Shown piece after piece: positions 48,937-60,280 of a stretch of 64,000 nt of DNA (the stretch's first letter is position 1; each line of letters begins with the position of its first letter). Below the pieces are notes generated by a model. The model was not told the DNA's origin, did not search any database, and saw only the letters and a program-made list of their open reading frames with translations. Location of the stretch: assembly GCF_021029445.1 (NCBI RefSeq), contig NZ_CP072610.1:3720001-3784000 (forward strand), in the 5' to 3' direction. The DNA comes from Pseudomonas wenzhouensis. Lineage in GTDB: Bacteria; Pseudomonadota; Gammaproteobacteria; Pseudomonadales; Pseudomonadaceae. A program made the translations under genes and the position numbers.

Positions 48937-49021
48937 TTTGGCAATTCCGTTGCCATGCGTGAAAATGTCAGCTCACTGCATTTATCGCGCAAACGGCACC
49001 AGTTTTTCGCGCGGCGCTACA
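48937..49021. promoter_or_regulatory. Right prophage end
   Basis: It contains a hairpin TGGCAA-TTCCG-TTGCCA (48939-48955), which may end tail transcription. TTTATCGCGC (48981-48990) and TTTTTC (49003-49008) are inverse copies of the left-end blocks. The end reads GCTACA. No gene. Confidence 0.6.
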
Positions 49022-49027
49022 CAACGC
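49022..49027. repeat. Right copy of the 6-bp prophage target duplication
   Basis: CAACGC directly follows the phage terminus and matches 10005-10010. Confidence 0.75.
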
Positions 49028-49062
49028 AGCATCACCGAGCGCAGGCACTTTTCGTACAGAGC
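49028..49062. mobile_element. Right part of the interrupted MITE-like element
   Basis: AGCATCACCGAGCGCAGGC followed by ACTTTTCGTACAGAGC, the exact inverse of the left terminus at 9907-9922. Confidence 0.7.
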
Positions 49063-49128
49063 TCAGCACTTGCCGCCTGCCACTACCTGCCCCTACCCTT
49101 GCGCCACCCCGCTTCCAAGGATCTGCTC

Positions 49129-50652
49129 ATGCTGCAATGGATCACCCGTCCGGGCTGGCCCGGTCATCTGCTCGCCTGCGGCGCAGGCGCCATCACCACC
49201 TTGGCGCTCGCCCCGTACGACCTCTGGCCATTGGCCGTGTTGTCCATTGCCCTGTTCTATTTCAGCTTGCGCCATTTGCGCCCTGGCCAGGCCGCAGTGC
49301 GCGGCTGGAGCTATGGTTTCGGCCTGTTCGCCGCCGGCACCAGCTGGGTGTACGTCAGTATCCATGACTACGGCGCCGCCTCGCCGGCACTGGCCGGCCT
49401 GCTCACCCTGGGTTTCGTCGCCGGTCTGGGCCTGTTCTTCGCCCTGATGGCCGCGCTCTGGGCGCGCTGGATCCGCCGCAGCGAAGCGCCGCTGGCCGAC
49501 GCCCTGGCCTTCGCCGCGCTGTGGGTCGCCCAGGAAGTGTTCCGTGGCTGGTTCCTCACCGGCTTTCCCTGGCTCTATGCTGGCTACAGCCAACTCGAAG
49601 GCCCACTGAGCGGGCTGGTGCCGGTCGGCGGCGTCTGGCTGGCCTCCTTCGTCATCGCCCTGTCAGCCGCGCTGATCATCAACCTGGAGCAACTGCGCAA
49701 GCACAAACCGCGCTATGCCTGCGCCCTGCTCCTGCTGCTGAGCCCCTGGGTCGCCGGCCTGGCGCTGAATGATCACAGCTGGACGCGGCCGGCCGGCAAC
49801 AGCCTGAGCGTTGCCGCCGTGCAAGGTAATGTCGAACAGAATCTGAAATGGGATCCGGAGCAACTCAACGCGCAGCTGGCGCTGTACCGTGATCTCAGTT
49901 TCAGCGCCGAACGCGTCGATCTGCTGGTCTGGCCGGAAACGGCCATACCGCTACTCAAGGACCTGGCCCAGGGCTATATCGGCGTGATGGATCGTTTCGC
50001 CCGCGACCGTAACAGCGCGCTGATCACCGGCGTGCCGGTACGCCAGTCCAACGAGCGCGGCGAGGTTCGTTATTACAATGCGATCACCAGCTTCGGCGAC
50101 GCTCAGGGCACCTACCTCAAGCAGAAGTTGGTGCCCTTCGGTGAATACGTGCCGCTGCAGGAGCTTCTGCGCGGGCTGATCGCCTTCTTCGACCTGCCCA
50201 TGTCCGACTTCGCCCGAGGCCCGGCCGGGCAACCGCCACTGCTGACCAAGGGGCAGCGCATTGCGCCGTTCATCTGCTACGAAGTGGTCTACCCGGAGTT
50301 CGCCGCAGAACTGGCCGCAGACAGCGAAATCCTCCTGACGGTAAGCAATGACGCCTGGTTCGGCACCTCCATCGGCCCCCTGCAGCACCTGCAGATGGCG
50401 CAGATGCGTGCCCTGGAAGCCGGACGCTGGATGATCCGCGCCACCAACAACGGCATGACGGTGATCATCGACCCGCAGGGGCGCATCCAGTTTGCCCTGC
50501 CGCAGTTCGAGCGCGGCGTGCTCTACGGCGAAGTCGTGCCGATGCAGGGGCTGACGCCCTACCTGCAATGGCGCATCTGGCCACTGGCGATTCTCTGCGC
50601 CCTGCTGCTGGGCTGGGCGCTGCTGGCCAGCCGCATGGCCAAGACGGTCTAA
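49129..50652 (+). CDS. lnt: Apolipoprotein N-acyltransferase
   Basis: Lnt adds the third acyl chain to lipoproteins in the inner membrane. The 507-residue protein has several N-terminal transmembrane helices and a C-terminal nitrilase domain with the catalytic set Glu in LVWPETAIPLL, Lys in KLVPFGEYVPL and Cys in FICYEVVYPEF. AAGGA lies 7 bases before ATG 49129; the longer frame runs back into the prophage. Its normal operon partner corC is now 39 kb away. Confidence 0.95.
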   Translation: MLQWITRPGWPGHLLACGAGAITTLALAPYDLWPLAVLSIALFYFSLRHLRPGQAAVRGWSYGFGLFAAGTSWVYVSIHDYGAASPALAGLLTLGFVAGLGLFFALMAALWARWIRRSEAPLADALAFAALWVAQEVFRGWFLTGFPWLYAGYSQLEGPLSGLVPVGGVWLASFVIALSAALIINLEQLRKHKPRYACALLLLLSPWVAGLALNDHSWTRPAGNSLSVAAVQGNVEQNLKWDPEQLNAQLALYRDLSFSAERVDLLVWPETAIPLLKDLAQGYIGVMDRFARDRNSALITGVPVRQSNERGEVRYYNAITSFGDAQGTYLKQKLVPFGEYVPLQELLRGLIAFFDLPMSDFARGPAGQPPLLTKGQRIAPFICYEVVYPEFAAELAADSEILLTVSNDAWFGTSIGPLQHLQMAQMRALEAGRWMIRATNNGMTVIIDPQGRIQFALPQFERGVLYGEVVPMQGLTPYLQWRIWPLAILCALLLGWALLASRMAKTV

Positions 50653-50670
50653 ACGCGGCGGCAAGCGAAC

Positions 50671-50730
50671 GTAGCCCGGATGAAATCCGGGAGTAAGCCG
50701 TCACGACGCCTCGGATTGCATCCGGGCTAC
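50671..50730. repeat. REP-like palindrome pair after lnt
   Basis: GTAGCCCGGATGAAATCCGGG and the inverse CGGATTGCATCCGGGCTAC face each other across about 20 bp, between convergent lnt and the ydcF-like gene. Nothing else is seen in 50653-50832. Confidence 0.7.
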
Positions 50731-50832
50731 GGGCTGGCCAGGATTTATAGGGCGGTTTCGCGAGAGCAGAGAGCGGCCCGCCAGCTCTCGTAACGCAGAA
50801 TCCGCAGGCGTACTGCCTGCGGCGAGTACGCC

Positions 50833-51603
50833 CTACTGCTTGCCGTGGACGATGGGATACGCCAGCAGCCCGATGGCTTCGTTGAGCAACAGGCTGCTCT
50901 GCCAGATCACCCGCGACTCCGGCAGCCAGCCGCCCAGCGGGCGCTCGTAACCTGCGCTGAGGTAGCCCATCGGTGCCGTGATCACCTCGAAGCCAGCCTG
51001 CTCGAAACACCAGCGCGCACGCGGCATATGCCAGGCCTGGGTGACCAGCACCACACGACGCACGCCCTGCGGCTGCAGCAACTCAGCACTCAGCAGCGCG
51101 TTTTCCCAAGTCGTGCGGCTCTGCTCCTCCAGCCAGCGAATCTCCAGGCCGTAATCACGCTGCATGGCATCAGCCATCAGCGCCGCTTCACTGGGCGGCT
51201 GGCCGTAATGCAGGCCACCGCTGGCCGCCATCGGCAGGCCGGATGCACGCGCCAGGCGAGCGGCATAGCGCAGGCGCTCCAGGGCCATCAGCCCCGGCTG
51301 ATCGGTTGCACCCCAGCCTGGATCGTTCTGCTCACGTCCGGCGCCAAGAATCACGATGGCATCGGCACGCTGCGCCAGCGTCGCCCACTGCGCCTCTTCA
51401 AGCGCAGGCTCACGTTCGAGCAGGCCTGCACTCCATTGCATCACCGCTGGCAAGCTCATCAGCCACAGCCCACCGAAGCCCGTCAGCAAACAGGCCATAG
51501 CCAAGCGGGGAAAACGGCGACGCAACCACCAACCCAGCAACATCAGCAGAAGCAGGATGCCGGGCGGCATCAGCAGTTGTTTGAGAATGTAGCGAATCGG
51601 CAT
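50833..51603 (-). CDS. YdcF/ElyC family membrane protein (DUF218)
   Basis: This 256-residue protein has two N-terminal transmembrane helices (MPPGILLLLMLLGWWL, MACLLTGFGGLWLMSLP) and a DUF218 domain: ADAIVILGAGREQ, SGGLHYGQPPSEA, EEQSRTTWENALLSA and VTQAWHMPRA. E. coli ElyC acts in envelope and lipid carrier metabolism. Confidence 0.88.
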   Translation of the reverse strand: MPIRYILKQLLMPPGILLLLMLLGWWLRRRFPRLAMACLLTGFGGLWLMSLPAVMQWSAGLLEREPALEEAQWATLAQRADAIVILGAGREQNDPGWGATDQPGLMALERLRYAARLARASGLPMAASGGLHYGQPPSEAALMADAMQRDYGLEIRWLEEQSRTTWENALLSAELLQPQGVRRVVLVTQAWHMPRARWCFEQAGFEVITAPMGYLSAGYERPLGGWLPESRVIWQSSLLLNEAIGLLAYPIVHGKQ

Positions 51604-51627
51604 CAGGCACCTCCGGGGCGCCTGATC

Positions 51628-52056
51628 CTAGCGGGTATTGCCGCTGCGAAACAGCTTTGAACCACAGGCCTGGCACGCCTGCGCATCCTGCCCGCGATGC
51701 CAGCTCACCGACGTCCCACAAAACGCGCAACAGAGCGCCTGGCGACGCTTCATCAGGGGTTTGGGTCTGCCCATCGGCTTGCTGCCTGCCGCCTTGCCGC
51801 TGCGCAATGGCTGACGCTGAATCAACGCCAGCTCTTCGGCTGCCGCGTGCCAGCCGCGCAGCCAGTGCAGGTCACGGTTGAGATAGGCGCGGATCAGCTC
51901 CAGCTCCGCCGGGCTAAGCCCATCGAGCTCCAGTTCGCGAAGGGGTTCGGCATGCAGGCGACTGGCGGTATCGGCCTCTTCCAGCGCCAGCGCAAGGCGC
52001 TGCAGCAGTCGCCCATAGAGGCCATCTCCCCTCTCCGCTTGCCGTGCAACAGCCAT
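51628..52056 (-). CDS. Zinc-ribbon-containing protein (DUF1451-like)
   Basis: The 142-residue protein starts at ATG 52056, which has GAGGTG six bases upstream; the longer frame to 52284 crosses the leuS leader. The helical N-terminal part contains LSPAELELIRAYLNRDLHWLRGWHAAAEELALIQRQPL. The C-terminal zinc ribbon is CCAFCGTSVSWHRGQDAQACQACG. Function unknown. Confidence 0.8.
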   Translation of the reverse strand: MAVARQAERGDGLYGRLLQRLALALEEADTASRLHAEPLRELELDGLSPAELELIRAYLNRDLHWLRGWHAAAEELALIQRQPLRSGKAAGSKPMGRPKPLMKRRQALCCAFCGTSVSWHRGQDAQACQACGSKLFRSGNTR

Positions 52057-52104
52057 TTGACACCTCACGATAGCCGACATGTGCGAGCCATGACTAAAGC
52101 TTAG

Positions 52105-54846
<2,742 letters not shown>

Positions 54847-54853
54847 TTAAGCT

Positions 54854-54877
54854 CGGCGCCACCACGACGTGGCGCCG
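54854..54877. other. Hairpin between leuS and lptE
   Basis: CGGCGCCAC-CACGAC-GTGGCGCCG is a 9-bp perfect stem without a T-tract, 7 bp after the leuS stop. It may moderate read-through into lptE or stabilise the leuS 3' end. Confidence 0.5.
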
Positions 54878-54900
54878 CGATCCGCCAAGGGGATATGAGA

Positions 54901-55512
54901 ATGATGAAACGGAATCTACTGATCATCGGCCTGGCCGGTCTGCTCAGCGCCTGCGGTTTCCAGCTGCGCGGCACCGGCGATGTGCAGTTCGCCCTCCAGG
55001 AGCTCGATGTCAGTGCGCGCGATGCCTACGGTGATACCGTGCAGCAGGTACGCGAAGTGCTGGAGAGAAACGACGTTCGCGTTTATGCCGGCGCGCCCTA
55101 CAAGCTGGTCATCACCCGCGAAAGCGAGAATCGTCGTAGCGCCAGCTACAGCAGCGGTGCACGTACCGCCGAGTACGAGCTGACCATGGCCCTGGAGTAT
55201 GAGATCCGTGGCACGCAGAACCTGCTGCTGACCGGCAACAAGGTGGAAGTGCAGAACTACTACCAGCAGGACGACAACAACCTGGCCGGCTCCGATCAGG
55301 AAGCCGCTCAGTTGCGCAGCGAACTGCGCCGGGAAATGATCCAGCAACTGATGCTCACCCTGCAGCAGATTACCCCGGCGCAGCTCGACCAGTTGCAGCA
55401 GACCGCCGAAGCCCGCGCCAAGGCTGAAGCCGAGGCACTGGAAGCCGCTCGCCGGGTTCGTGAGAGCCAGGTCGCCCCGCAGCAGTCGCCGATCGAACTG
55501 CCGATTCAGTAA
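54901..55512 (+). CDS. lptE: LPS-assembly lipoprotein LptE
   Basis: LptE plugs the LptD barrel that places LPS in the outer leaflet. The 203-residue lipoprotein has the lipobox LLSAC followed by GFQLRGTGDVQF. ATG 54901 is 8 bases after AAGGGG; ATG 54895 is too close. The C-terminus is Gln/Glu/Ala-rich and helical. Confidence 0.94.
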   Translation: MMKRNLLIIGLAGLLSACGFQLRGTGDVQFALQELDVSARDAYGDTVQQVREVLERNDVRVYAGAPYKLVITRESENRRSASYSSGARTAEYELTMALEYEIRGTQNLLLTGNKVEVQNYYQQDDNNLAGSDQEAAQLRSELRREMIQQLMLTLQQITPAQLDQLQQTAEARAKAEAEALEAARRVRESQVAPQQSPIELPIQ

Positions 55513-55566
55513 GGTGCCGGGGCCGCATTGCGGCCCCCTGCCCGTTCGCCTCATGACCTCACCTCG

Positions 55567-56595
55567 ATGAAGCTCGCCCCCGCGCAACTCGGCAAACACC
55601 TGCAGGGCGCACTGGCGCCTGTCTATGCGATCAGCGGTGACGAGCCGCTGCTCTGCCAGGAAGCGGCCGATGCCATCCGCAACGCCTGCCGCCAGCAGGG
55701 GTTTGGCGAGCGTCAGGTGTTCAACGCCGAAGCCAACTTCGACTGGGGCAATCTGCTACAGGCCGGCGCCAGCCTCTCGCTGTTCGCCGAGAAGCGCCTG
55801 CTGGAACTGCGCCTGCCCTCCGGCAAACCGGGGGATAAAGGCGCCGCAGCACTGCTGGAATACCTGGCACGGCCGCCTGAAGATACCGTCCTGCTGCTGA
55901 GCCTGCCCAAGCTCGACGGCAGCACACAGAAATCCAAATGGGCCAAGGCGCTGATCGACGGTCAGGCTTGCCAGTTCATCCAGATCTGGCCGGTGGACGC
56001 CAACCAGTTGCCGCAGTGGATTCGCCAGCGCCTCGCTCAGGCCGGCCTGAGCGCCAGCGCCGATGCCGTGGACATGATCGCCGCGCGGGTAGAAGGCAAC
56101 CTGCTGGCCGCCGCCCAGGAAGTGGAAAAGCTCAAGCTACTTGCCGAAGGCAATCAGGTGGACGCCGAAACCGTGCAGGCCGCCGTGGCCGACAGCGCCC
56201 GCTTCGATGTGTTCGGCCTGATCGATTGCGCCCTGACTGGCGATGCCAGCCATGCCCTGCGCGTGCTCGAAGGCCTGCGCGGCGAGGGTGTGGAAACCCC
56301 GGTAATCCTCTGGGCGCTGGCACGCGAAATTCGCCTGCTGGCCGGCATCGCCCACCAGCAAAGCCAGGGCATACCCCTGGACAAGGCCTTCTCCAGCGCG
56401 CGTCCGCCAGTGTGGGACAAGCGCCGGCCGCTGATTTCCAAGGCGCTGCAGCGTCACAGCAGCAAGCGCTGGGGCCAATTGTTGCAGCAGGCGCAGTTGA
56501 TCGATGCACAGATCAAGGGCCAGGCGGCTGGCGATCCGTGGAGCGAGCTGGCCATGCTGACCCTGCAACTGGCCGGGCAGCGCCTGCGCCTGTAA
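55567..56595 (+). CDS. holA: DNA polymerase III subunit delta
   Basis: HolA is the clamp-loader wrench that opens the beta clamp. The 342-residue protein shows QLGKHLQGALAPVYAISGDEPLLCQEAADAIR, FNAEANFDWGNLL and RLLELRLPSGKPGDKGA, matching the family. ATG 55567 (MKLAPAQLG) is chosen over the upstream open frame. Confidence 0.94.
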   Translation: MKLAPAQLGKHLQGALAPVYAISGDEPLLCQEAADAIRNACRQQGFGERQVFNAEANFDWGNLLQAGASLSLFAEKRLLELRLPSGKPGDKGAAALLEYLARPPEDTVLLLSLPKLDGSTQKSKWAKALIDGQACQFIQIWPVDANQLPQWIRQRLAQAGLSASADAVDMIAARVEGNLLAAAQEVEKLKLLAEGNQVDAETVQAAVADSARFDVFGLIDCALTGDASHALRVLEGLRGEGVETPVILWALAREIRLLAGIAHQQSQGIPLDKAFSSARPPVWDKRRPLISKALQRHSSKRWGQLLQQAQLIDAQIKGQAAGDPWSELAMLTLQLAGQRLRL

Positions 56596-56618
56596 GTGTT
56601 GCGGCCTCTTCCTTTCTC

Positions 56619-56689
56619 GTAGGGTGGGCTTTAGCCCACGTCCACCACCGTTGGTGGGCTAAAGCGGAGCGCCGCCCGGCCCACACTCC
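56619..56689. repeat. REP-like palindromic repeat (GTAGGGTGGGC family), second copy
   Basis: GTAGGGTGGGCTTTAGCCCAC and its facing arm GGTGGGCTAAAGCGGAGC... with GCCGCCCGGCCCAC. Same family as 5532-5602. The right terminus is slightly degraded (CACACTCC rather than CACCCTAC). Confidence 0.7.
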
Positions 56690-56745
56690 GCACTGAAAGG
56701 CTTCGCGAGCAGAGCTCGCTCCTACGCCCCATTCAGACCGCAATC

Positions 56746-56774
56746 TGGACATTTTCCGTACAGCGGCGCATAGT
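56746..56774 (+). promoter_or_regulatory. Possible arfA promoter
   Basis: TGGACA (56746-56751) and CATAGT (56769-56774) are spaced by 17 bp, about 43 bp before the arfA ATG. Both hexamers deviate from consensus by one to two bases. Confidence 0.4.
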
Positions 56775-56816
56775 CCGCGCGCCTGCGCTGGAAGCAGGCT
56801 CTAGCGAGGAACCCCT

Positions 56817-57008
56817 ATGAGCAAGAAAACCGGCAAACGGCCGAACAAGGCCAAATCCATCGTCGCCCAGCCACTGTTTCGCTGCCGCCAGGAACGACCA
56901 CAGAAAGGCAAAGGCAGCTACCGCCGCGAAGCCTCCCACAATTGGGAGGCTTCTTGCTTTATGGGCTTGCTCACTGCGCTGATCGCCCAGATTCCAGCCC
57001 GAGCGTGA
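56817..57008 (+). CDS. arfA: Alternative ribosome-rescue factor A
   Basis: ArfA rescues stalled ribosomes on non-stop mRNAs by recruiting RF2. The 63-residue frame contains PLFRCRQERPQKGKGSYRRE and SHNWEAS, the ArfA core. A terminator-like hairpin inside the coding region (56928-56960) truncates the transcript before the stop codon, so the functional product probably ends near residue 45, as known for enteric arfA. Confidence 0.85.
   Translation: MSKKTGKRPNKAKSIVAQPLFRCRQERPQKGKGSYRREASHNWEASCFMGLLTALIAQIPARA
56928..56960 (+). terminator. Intragenic arfA hairpin/terminator
   Basis: GAAGCCTCCCA-CAAT-TGGGAGGCTTC is an 11-bp stem with a 4-nt loop, followed by TTGCTTT. It lies inside arfA and would create a non-stop arfA mRNA, by terminating there or by RNase cleavage. 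The truncated protein would be made only when trans-translation is overwhelmed. Confidence 0.75.
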
Positions 57009-57044
57009 TAAGGTAGCCACCTGCTTAAACGCCCTGAGATAGAC

Positions 57045-58301
57045 ATGCCACACCAGTTTCCTCGTCGCGCCCTGGCCCTGCTTCCTCTCCTGCTGCTGGC
57101 GGCCTGCGCCCAGGCCCCAGCGGAAAACCTGCCCACAGCCAACGCGCCGGCCACGGCGCAGGCTGCACCTGCAGATGCACTGACCAGTTTCGCCGACTGG
57201 CGCCAGGCATTGCGTGACGAAGCGCTTGCCGCCGGCATTGACGCCGCGCTGTTCGATCGCATATTCGCCGGCGTCACCCCTGACCCGGCGGTGCTCAAGG
57301 CCGACAGCAGCCAGCCCGAATTCACCCGCCCGGTGTGGGAATACCTCGACGGCGCCGTGTCCTCCAGCCGCATCGGTCGTGGCCGAGTGCTGTTGGCGCA
57401 GCACAGCCTGGTGCTGCAACGCATCGAGCAGCAGTACGGCGTCGAGGCCCCGATCCTGGTGGCCATCTGGGGTCTGGAGAGCAACTTCGGCAACAATATC
57501 GGCAGCCACAGCGTTATCCGCTCTCTCGCCACCCTGGCCTACGACGGTCGTCGCCAGGGCTTCTGGCGTGCGCAGTTGCTGGCTGCCCTGCAGATTCTGC
57601 AGAACGGCGATGTGCCCAGCGAACGCATGATCGGCTCCTGGGCCGGCGCCATGGGGCAGACCCAGTTCATGCCCACTACCTACAACCAGCATGCGGTGGA
57701 TTTCGACGGCGACGGCAAGCGCGACCTGTGGAACTCCTCGGCCGATGCCCTGGCTTCGGCGGCTCATTACCTGCAAGCGTCAGGATGGCAGCGCGGCCAG
57801 CCCTGGGGATTCGAGGTGCGCCTGCCGAGCGACTTCGACTACGCCCTGGCTGACCCGGACCAGCGTCGCAGCCTGACCGAGTGGGCCGAACTCGGCGTGC
57901 GCCCGCTGGCACCGACCGGCGCCGCCGCCAGCGCGCGCGCCAGCCTGCAGCTACCGGCCGGACACAAAGGCCCGGCCTTCCTGCTGCTGGACAATTTCCG
58001 CAGCATCCTCAAGTACAACAACTCCACCTCATACGCGCTGGCCATCGGCCTGCTCGCCGACAACCTGGTGCGCCCCAGCGAAGTGCAGGGCCAGTGGCCA
58101 CGCGGCGAACGCCAGCTCGGTCGCAGCGAGCGCGTCGAGCTGCAGGAGCTGCTGGCCCAGGCCGGTTTCGACCCGGGCCCGGCCGACGGCATCATCGGCG
58201 CCAACACGCGCAAGGCCATCCGCGCCCTGCAGCTGCAATTGAACTGGCCTGCCGATGGCTACCCCAATACCGAGCTGCTGCAACAGCTGCGCGCACGCTA
58301 A
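57045..58301 (+). CDS. MltB-family lytic murein transglycosylase with peptidoglycan-binding domain
   Basis: This 418-residue outer-membrane lipoprotein (LLLLAACAQ lipobox) has an SLT_2 catalytic domain (Glu in AIWGLESNFGNNIG, GSWAGAMGQTQFMPTTY, DFDGDGKRDLWNS) and a C-terminal PG_binding_1 domain (LAQAGFDPGPADGIIGANTRKAI). It corresponds to SltB-type enzymes of Pseudomonas. It trims glycan strands during wall remodelling. Confidence 0.92.
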   Translation: MPHQFPRRALALLPLLLLAACAQAPAENLPTANAPATAQAAPADALTSFADWRQALRDEALAAGIDAALFDRIFAGVTPDPAVLKADSSQPEFTRPVWEYLDGAVSSSRIGRGRVLLAQHSLVLQRIEQQYGVEAPILVAIWGLESNFGNNIGSHSVIRSLATLAYDGRRQGFWRAQLLAALQILQNGDVPSERMIGSWAGAMGQTQFMPTTYNQHAVDFDGDGKRDLWNSSADALASAAHYLQASGWQRGQPWGFEVRLPSDFDYALADPDQRRSLTEWAELGVRPLAPTGAAASARASLQLPAGHKGPAFLLLDNFRSILKYNNSTSYALAIGLLADNLVRPSEVQGQWPRGERQLGRSERVELQELLAQAGFDPGPADGIIGANTRKAIRALQLQLNWPADGYPNTELLQQLRAR

Positions 58302-58440
58302 GCCTGGGCCTCGCTGAACGCTGCCTCGTCGCCCCTTGGCCGACAGGCGGTCTCAGCGTGCCCATGAGCCTTCTGTGATAGACTGGCCAGCGGCCACAAG
58401 CCACCTGCCCACGGAGCCTCTAGCGGAGCCCTGATTCCCG

Positions 58441-59493
58441 ATGTCCGACACCTCCCCGCCCAAATCCGTCGCCAGCGGCGAAAAATTTCGCACCGCCCAA
58501 GGCATCACCGCCATCAAGGATGGCCAGAAGCGTCGCGCCTCGGCCGAACCTCAGGTGTTCGAGCCCAAGCCCAAGTGGCTGCGGGTCAAGGCACCTGGCG
58601 GTAGCCGTTTCGAGGCCGTCAAGCGCAACGTTGGCGAACACCGCCTGAGCACCGTCTGCCAGGAGTCACACTGCCCGAACATGGGTGAGTGCTGGTCCAA
58701 CGGCACGGCCACCATCATGCTGATGGGCTCGGTGTGCACCCGCGCCTGCCGTTTCTGCGCCGTGGACACCGGCAACCCCAATGGCTGGCTGGATCTGGAA
58801 GAGCCGCAGAACACCGCCAAGTCGGTGGAGCTGATGGCCCTGCGTTACATCGTGCTGACCTCGGTGGACCGTGACGACCTCGAAGACGGCGGCGCCGGCC
58901 ACTACGCCGCCTGCGTGCGCGCCATCAAGGCAAACACCCCGCAGGTGGTGGTCGAGGCCCTGACCCCGGATTTCGACGGTGATCACCAGGCCATCGAGCG
59001 CGTCGTCGACTCCGGCCTGGAAGTCTTCGCGCAGAACGTTGAGACAGTCAAACGTCTTACCCACGTGGTTCGCGATCCGCGCGCCGGCTACGAGAAGACC
59101 CTCAAGGTGCTCGAGCACGCCAAGAAGCACCGCCCGGACGTACTGACCAAGACCAGCCTGATGCTCGGCCTGGGTGAAACCGACGAGGAAATTCTCGAAA
59201 CCATGGATGACCTGCGCGCCATCGGCGTGGACATCCTCACCCTCGGCCAGTACCTGCAGCCGACGCGCAACCACCTCAAGGTGCAGCGCTGGGTCAGCCC
59301 GGAAGAGTTCAATCGCCTGCGCGATATCGGCCTGGAGAAAGGCTTCATGGAAGTCGCCGCCGGCCCGCTGGTACGTTCCAGCTACCGCGCTGACCGCGTG
59401 TTCGAGAAGAACAACCTGGGGCTTGCCGCACCGGTTCCGGTGCCCGGCCAGGAAGTCAATGCCAGCCTGATTCCGGCGCTGAATCTGAACTGA
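58441..59493 (+). CDS. lipA: Lipoyl synthase
   Basis: LipA inserts two sulfurs into protein-bound octanoyl groups. The 350-residue radical-SAM enzyme shows the auxiliary cluster cysteines [12 protein letters not shown] and the radical-[11 protein letters not shown], and a C-terminal [10 protein letters not shown] with the conserved Arg-Ser-Ser-Tyr. A good terminator follows. Confidence 0.97.
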   Translation: MSDTSPPKSVASGEKFRTAQGITAIKDGQKRRASAEPQVFEPKPKWLRVKAPGGSRFEAVKRNVGEHRLSTVCQESHCPNMGECWSNGTATIMLMGSVCTRACRFCAVDTGNPNGWLDLEEPQNTAKSVELMALRYIVLTSVDRDDLEDGGAGHYAACVRAIKANTPQVVVEALTPDFDGDHQAIERVVDSGLEVFAQNVETVKRLTHVVRDPRAGYEKTLKVLEHAKKHRPDVLTKTSLMLGLGETDEEILETMDDLRAIGVDILTLGQYLQPTRNHLKVQRWVSPEEFNRLRDIGLEKGFMEVAAGPLVRSSYRADRVFEKNNLGLAAPVPVPGQEVNASLIPALNLN

Positions 59494-59517
59494 GACAGTT
59501 CCTCTGGGAAAACCAAA

Positions 59518-59539
59518 GGGACGCCTCGGCGTCCCTTTT
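59518..59539 (+). terminator. Rho-independent terminator after lipA
   Basis: GGGACGC-CTCG-GCGTCCC followed by TTTT, 25 bp past the lipA stop. On the other strand a run of A precedes the stem (AAACC), so it may act weakly in both directions. Confidence 0.85.
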
Positions 59540-59653
59540 CGTTGCTGTCAGTATGTATGCGTGGCGACGCGCCTGTGCAGGAACCCCGCACCGGGGCGAA
59601 GCGTTCTACGGTTGGCGGCGAGGCGCCGCACCTACACGTTCTCTCGCATTAGC

Positions 59654-60280
59654 CTACACGTAACCCAGACGGCCACGCAGCACCTGCTCCAGGCGTTGCG
59701 CCACTTCGTCGAATGCTGGCGGCGCTGGCAGCAGATCACGCATCTGCACCATCTTCAGCCCCGCGAAGCCGCACGGATTGATGCGCAGGAAGGGCGACAA
59801 GTCCATGTCGACGTTCAGCGCCAGGCCGTGGAAGGAACAACCACGACTGACGCGCAGGCCCAGTGAGGCGATCTTGTCGCCGGCCACATACACGCCCGGC
59901 GCATCCGCCTTCGGCGCAGCCTCGATACCGTAGCCGGCCAGCAGATCGACCAGGCTTTGCTCCATGGTCGTGACCAGTTCACGCACCCCAAGGTCGAGGC
60001 GGCGCAGATCGAGCATCAGGTAGGCCACCAGTTGGCCAGGGCCGTGATAGGTCACCTGGCCGCCGCGCTCGACCTGCACCACCGGAATATCGCCCGCCGC
60101 CAGCACATGCTCGGCCTTGCCGGCCTGCCCTTGAGTGAAGACCCGGGGGTGCTGCAGCAGCCAGACTTCATCCGGCGTCTGCTCATCGCGCTCACGGGTC
60201 AACTGGCGCATGGCCTCCAGCGTCGGCTGATAGTCGACCAGCCCGAGGTGACGAACGACGAGTTCGGGCATGAGGATCAC
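59654..60280 (-). CDS. lipB: Octanoyl-[ACP]:protein N-octanoyltransferase
   Basis: LipB transfers octanoyl groups from ACP to lipoyl domains before LipA acts. The 208-residue protein shows [22 protein letters not shown], the catalytic Lys in [25 protein letters not shown], and the catalytic Cys in NPCGFAGL. Its start overlaps ybeD by four bases. The 59540-59653 gap holds nothing recognisable. Confidence 0.96.
   Translation of the reverse strand: MILMPELVVRHLGLVDYQPTLEAMRQLTRERDEQTPDEVWLLQHPRVFTQGQAGKAEHVLAAGDIPVVQVERGGQVTYHGPGQLVAYLMLDLRRLDLGVRELVTTMEQSLVDLLAGYGIEAAPKADAPGVYVAGDKIASLGLRVSRGCSFHGLALNVDMDLSPFLRINPCGFAGLKMVQMRDLLPAPPAFDEVAQRLEQVLRGRLGYV

Larger units (their letters stand above)
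10011..49021. mobile_element. Complete Mu-like (B3-type) transposable prophage, 39,011 bp
   Basis: The element starts TGTGCAGG and ends GGCGCTACA (inverse TGTAGCGC), so both ends begin with TGT. It is flanked by CAACGC duplications and lies within a MITE between corC and lnt. It encodes transposase A/B, a Ner/repressor switch, Mor, GemA, lysis genes, Mu-type head and packaging genes and a non-contractile (siphovirus-like) tail. This is the gene set expected of B3-like transposable phages rather than myovirus Mu. All core modules appear intact, with no frameshift seen, so it is probably functional or recently was (inference). Confidence 0.93.

Noticed and set aside
10011..49021. CRISPR arrays, tRNA genes or a tyrosine/serine integrase inside the prophage
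   Set aside because: None was seen; integration is explained by the A/B transposition genes.
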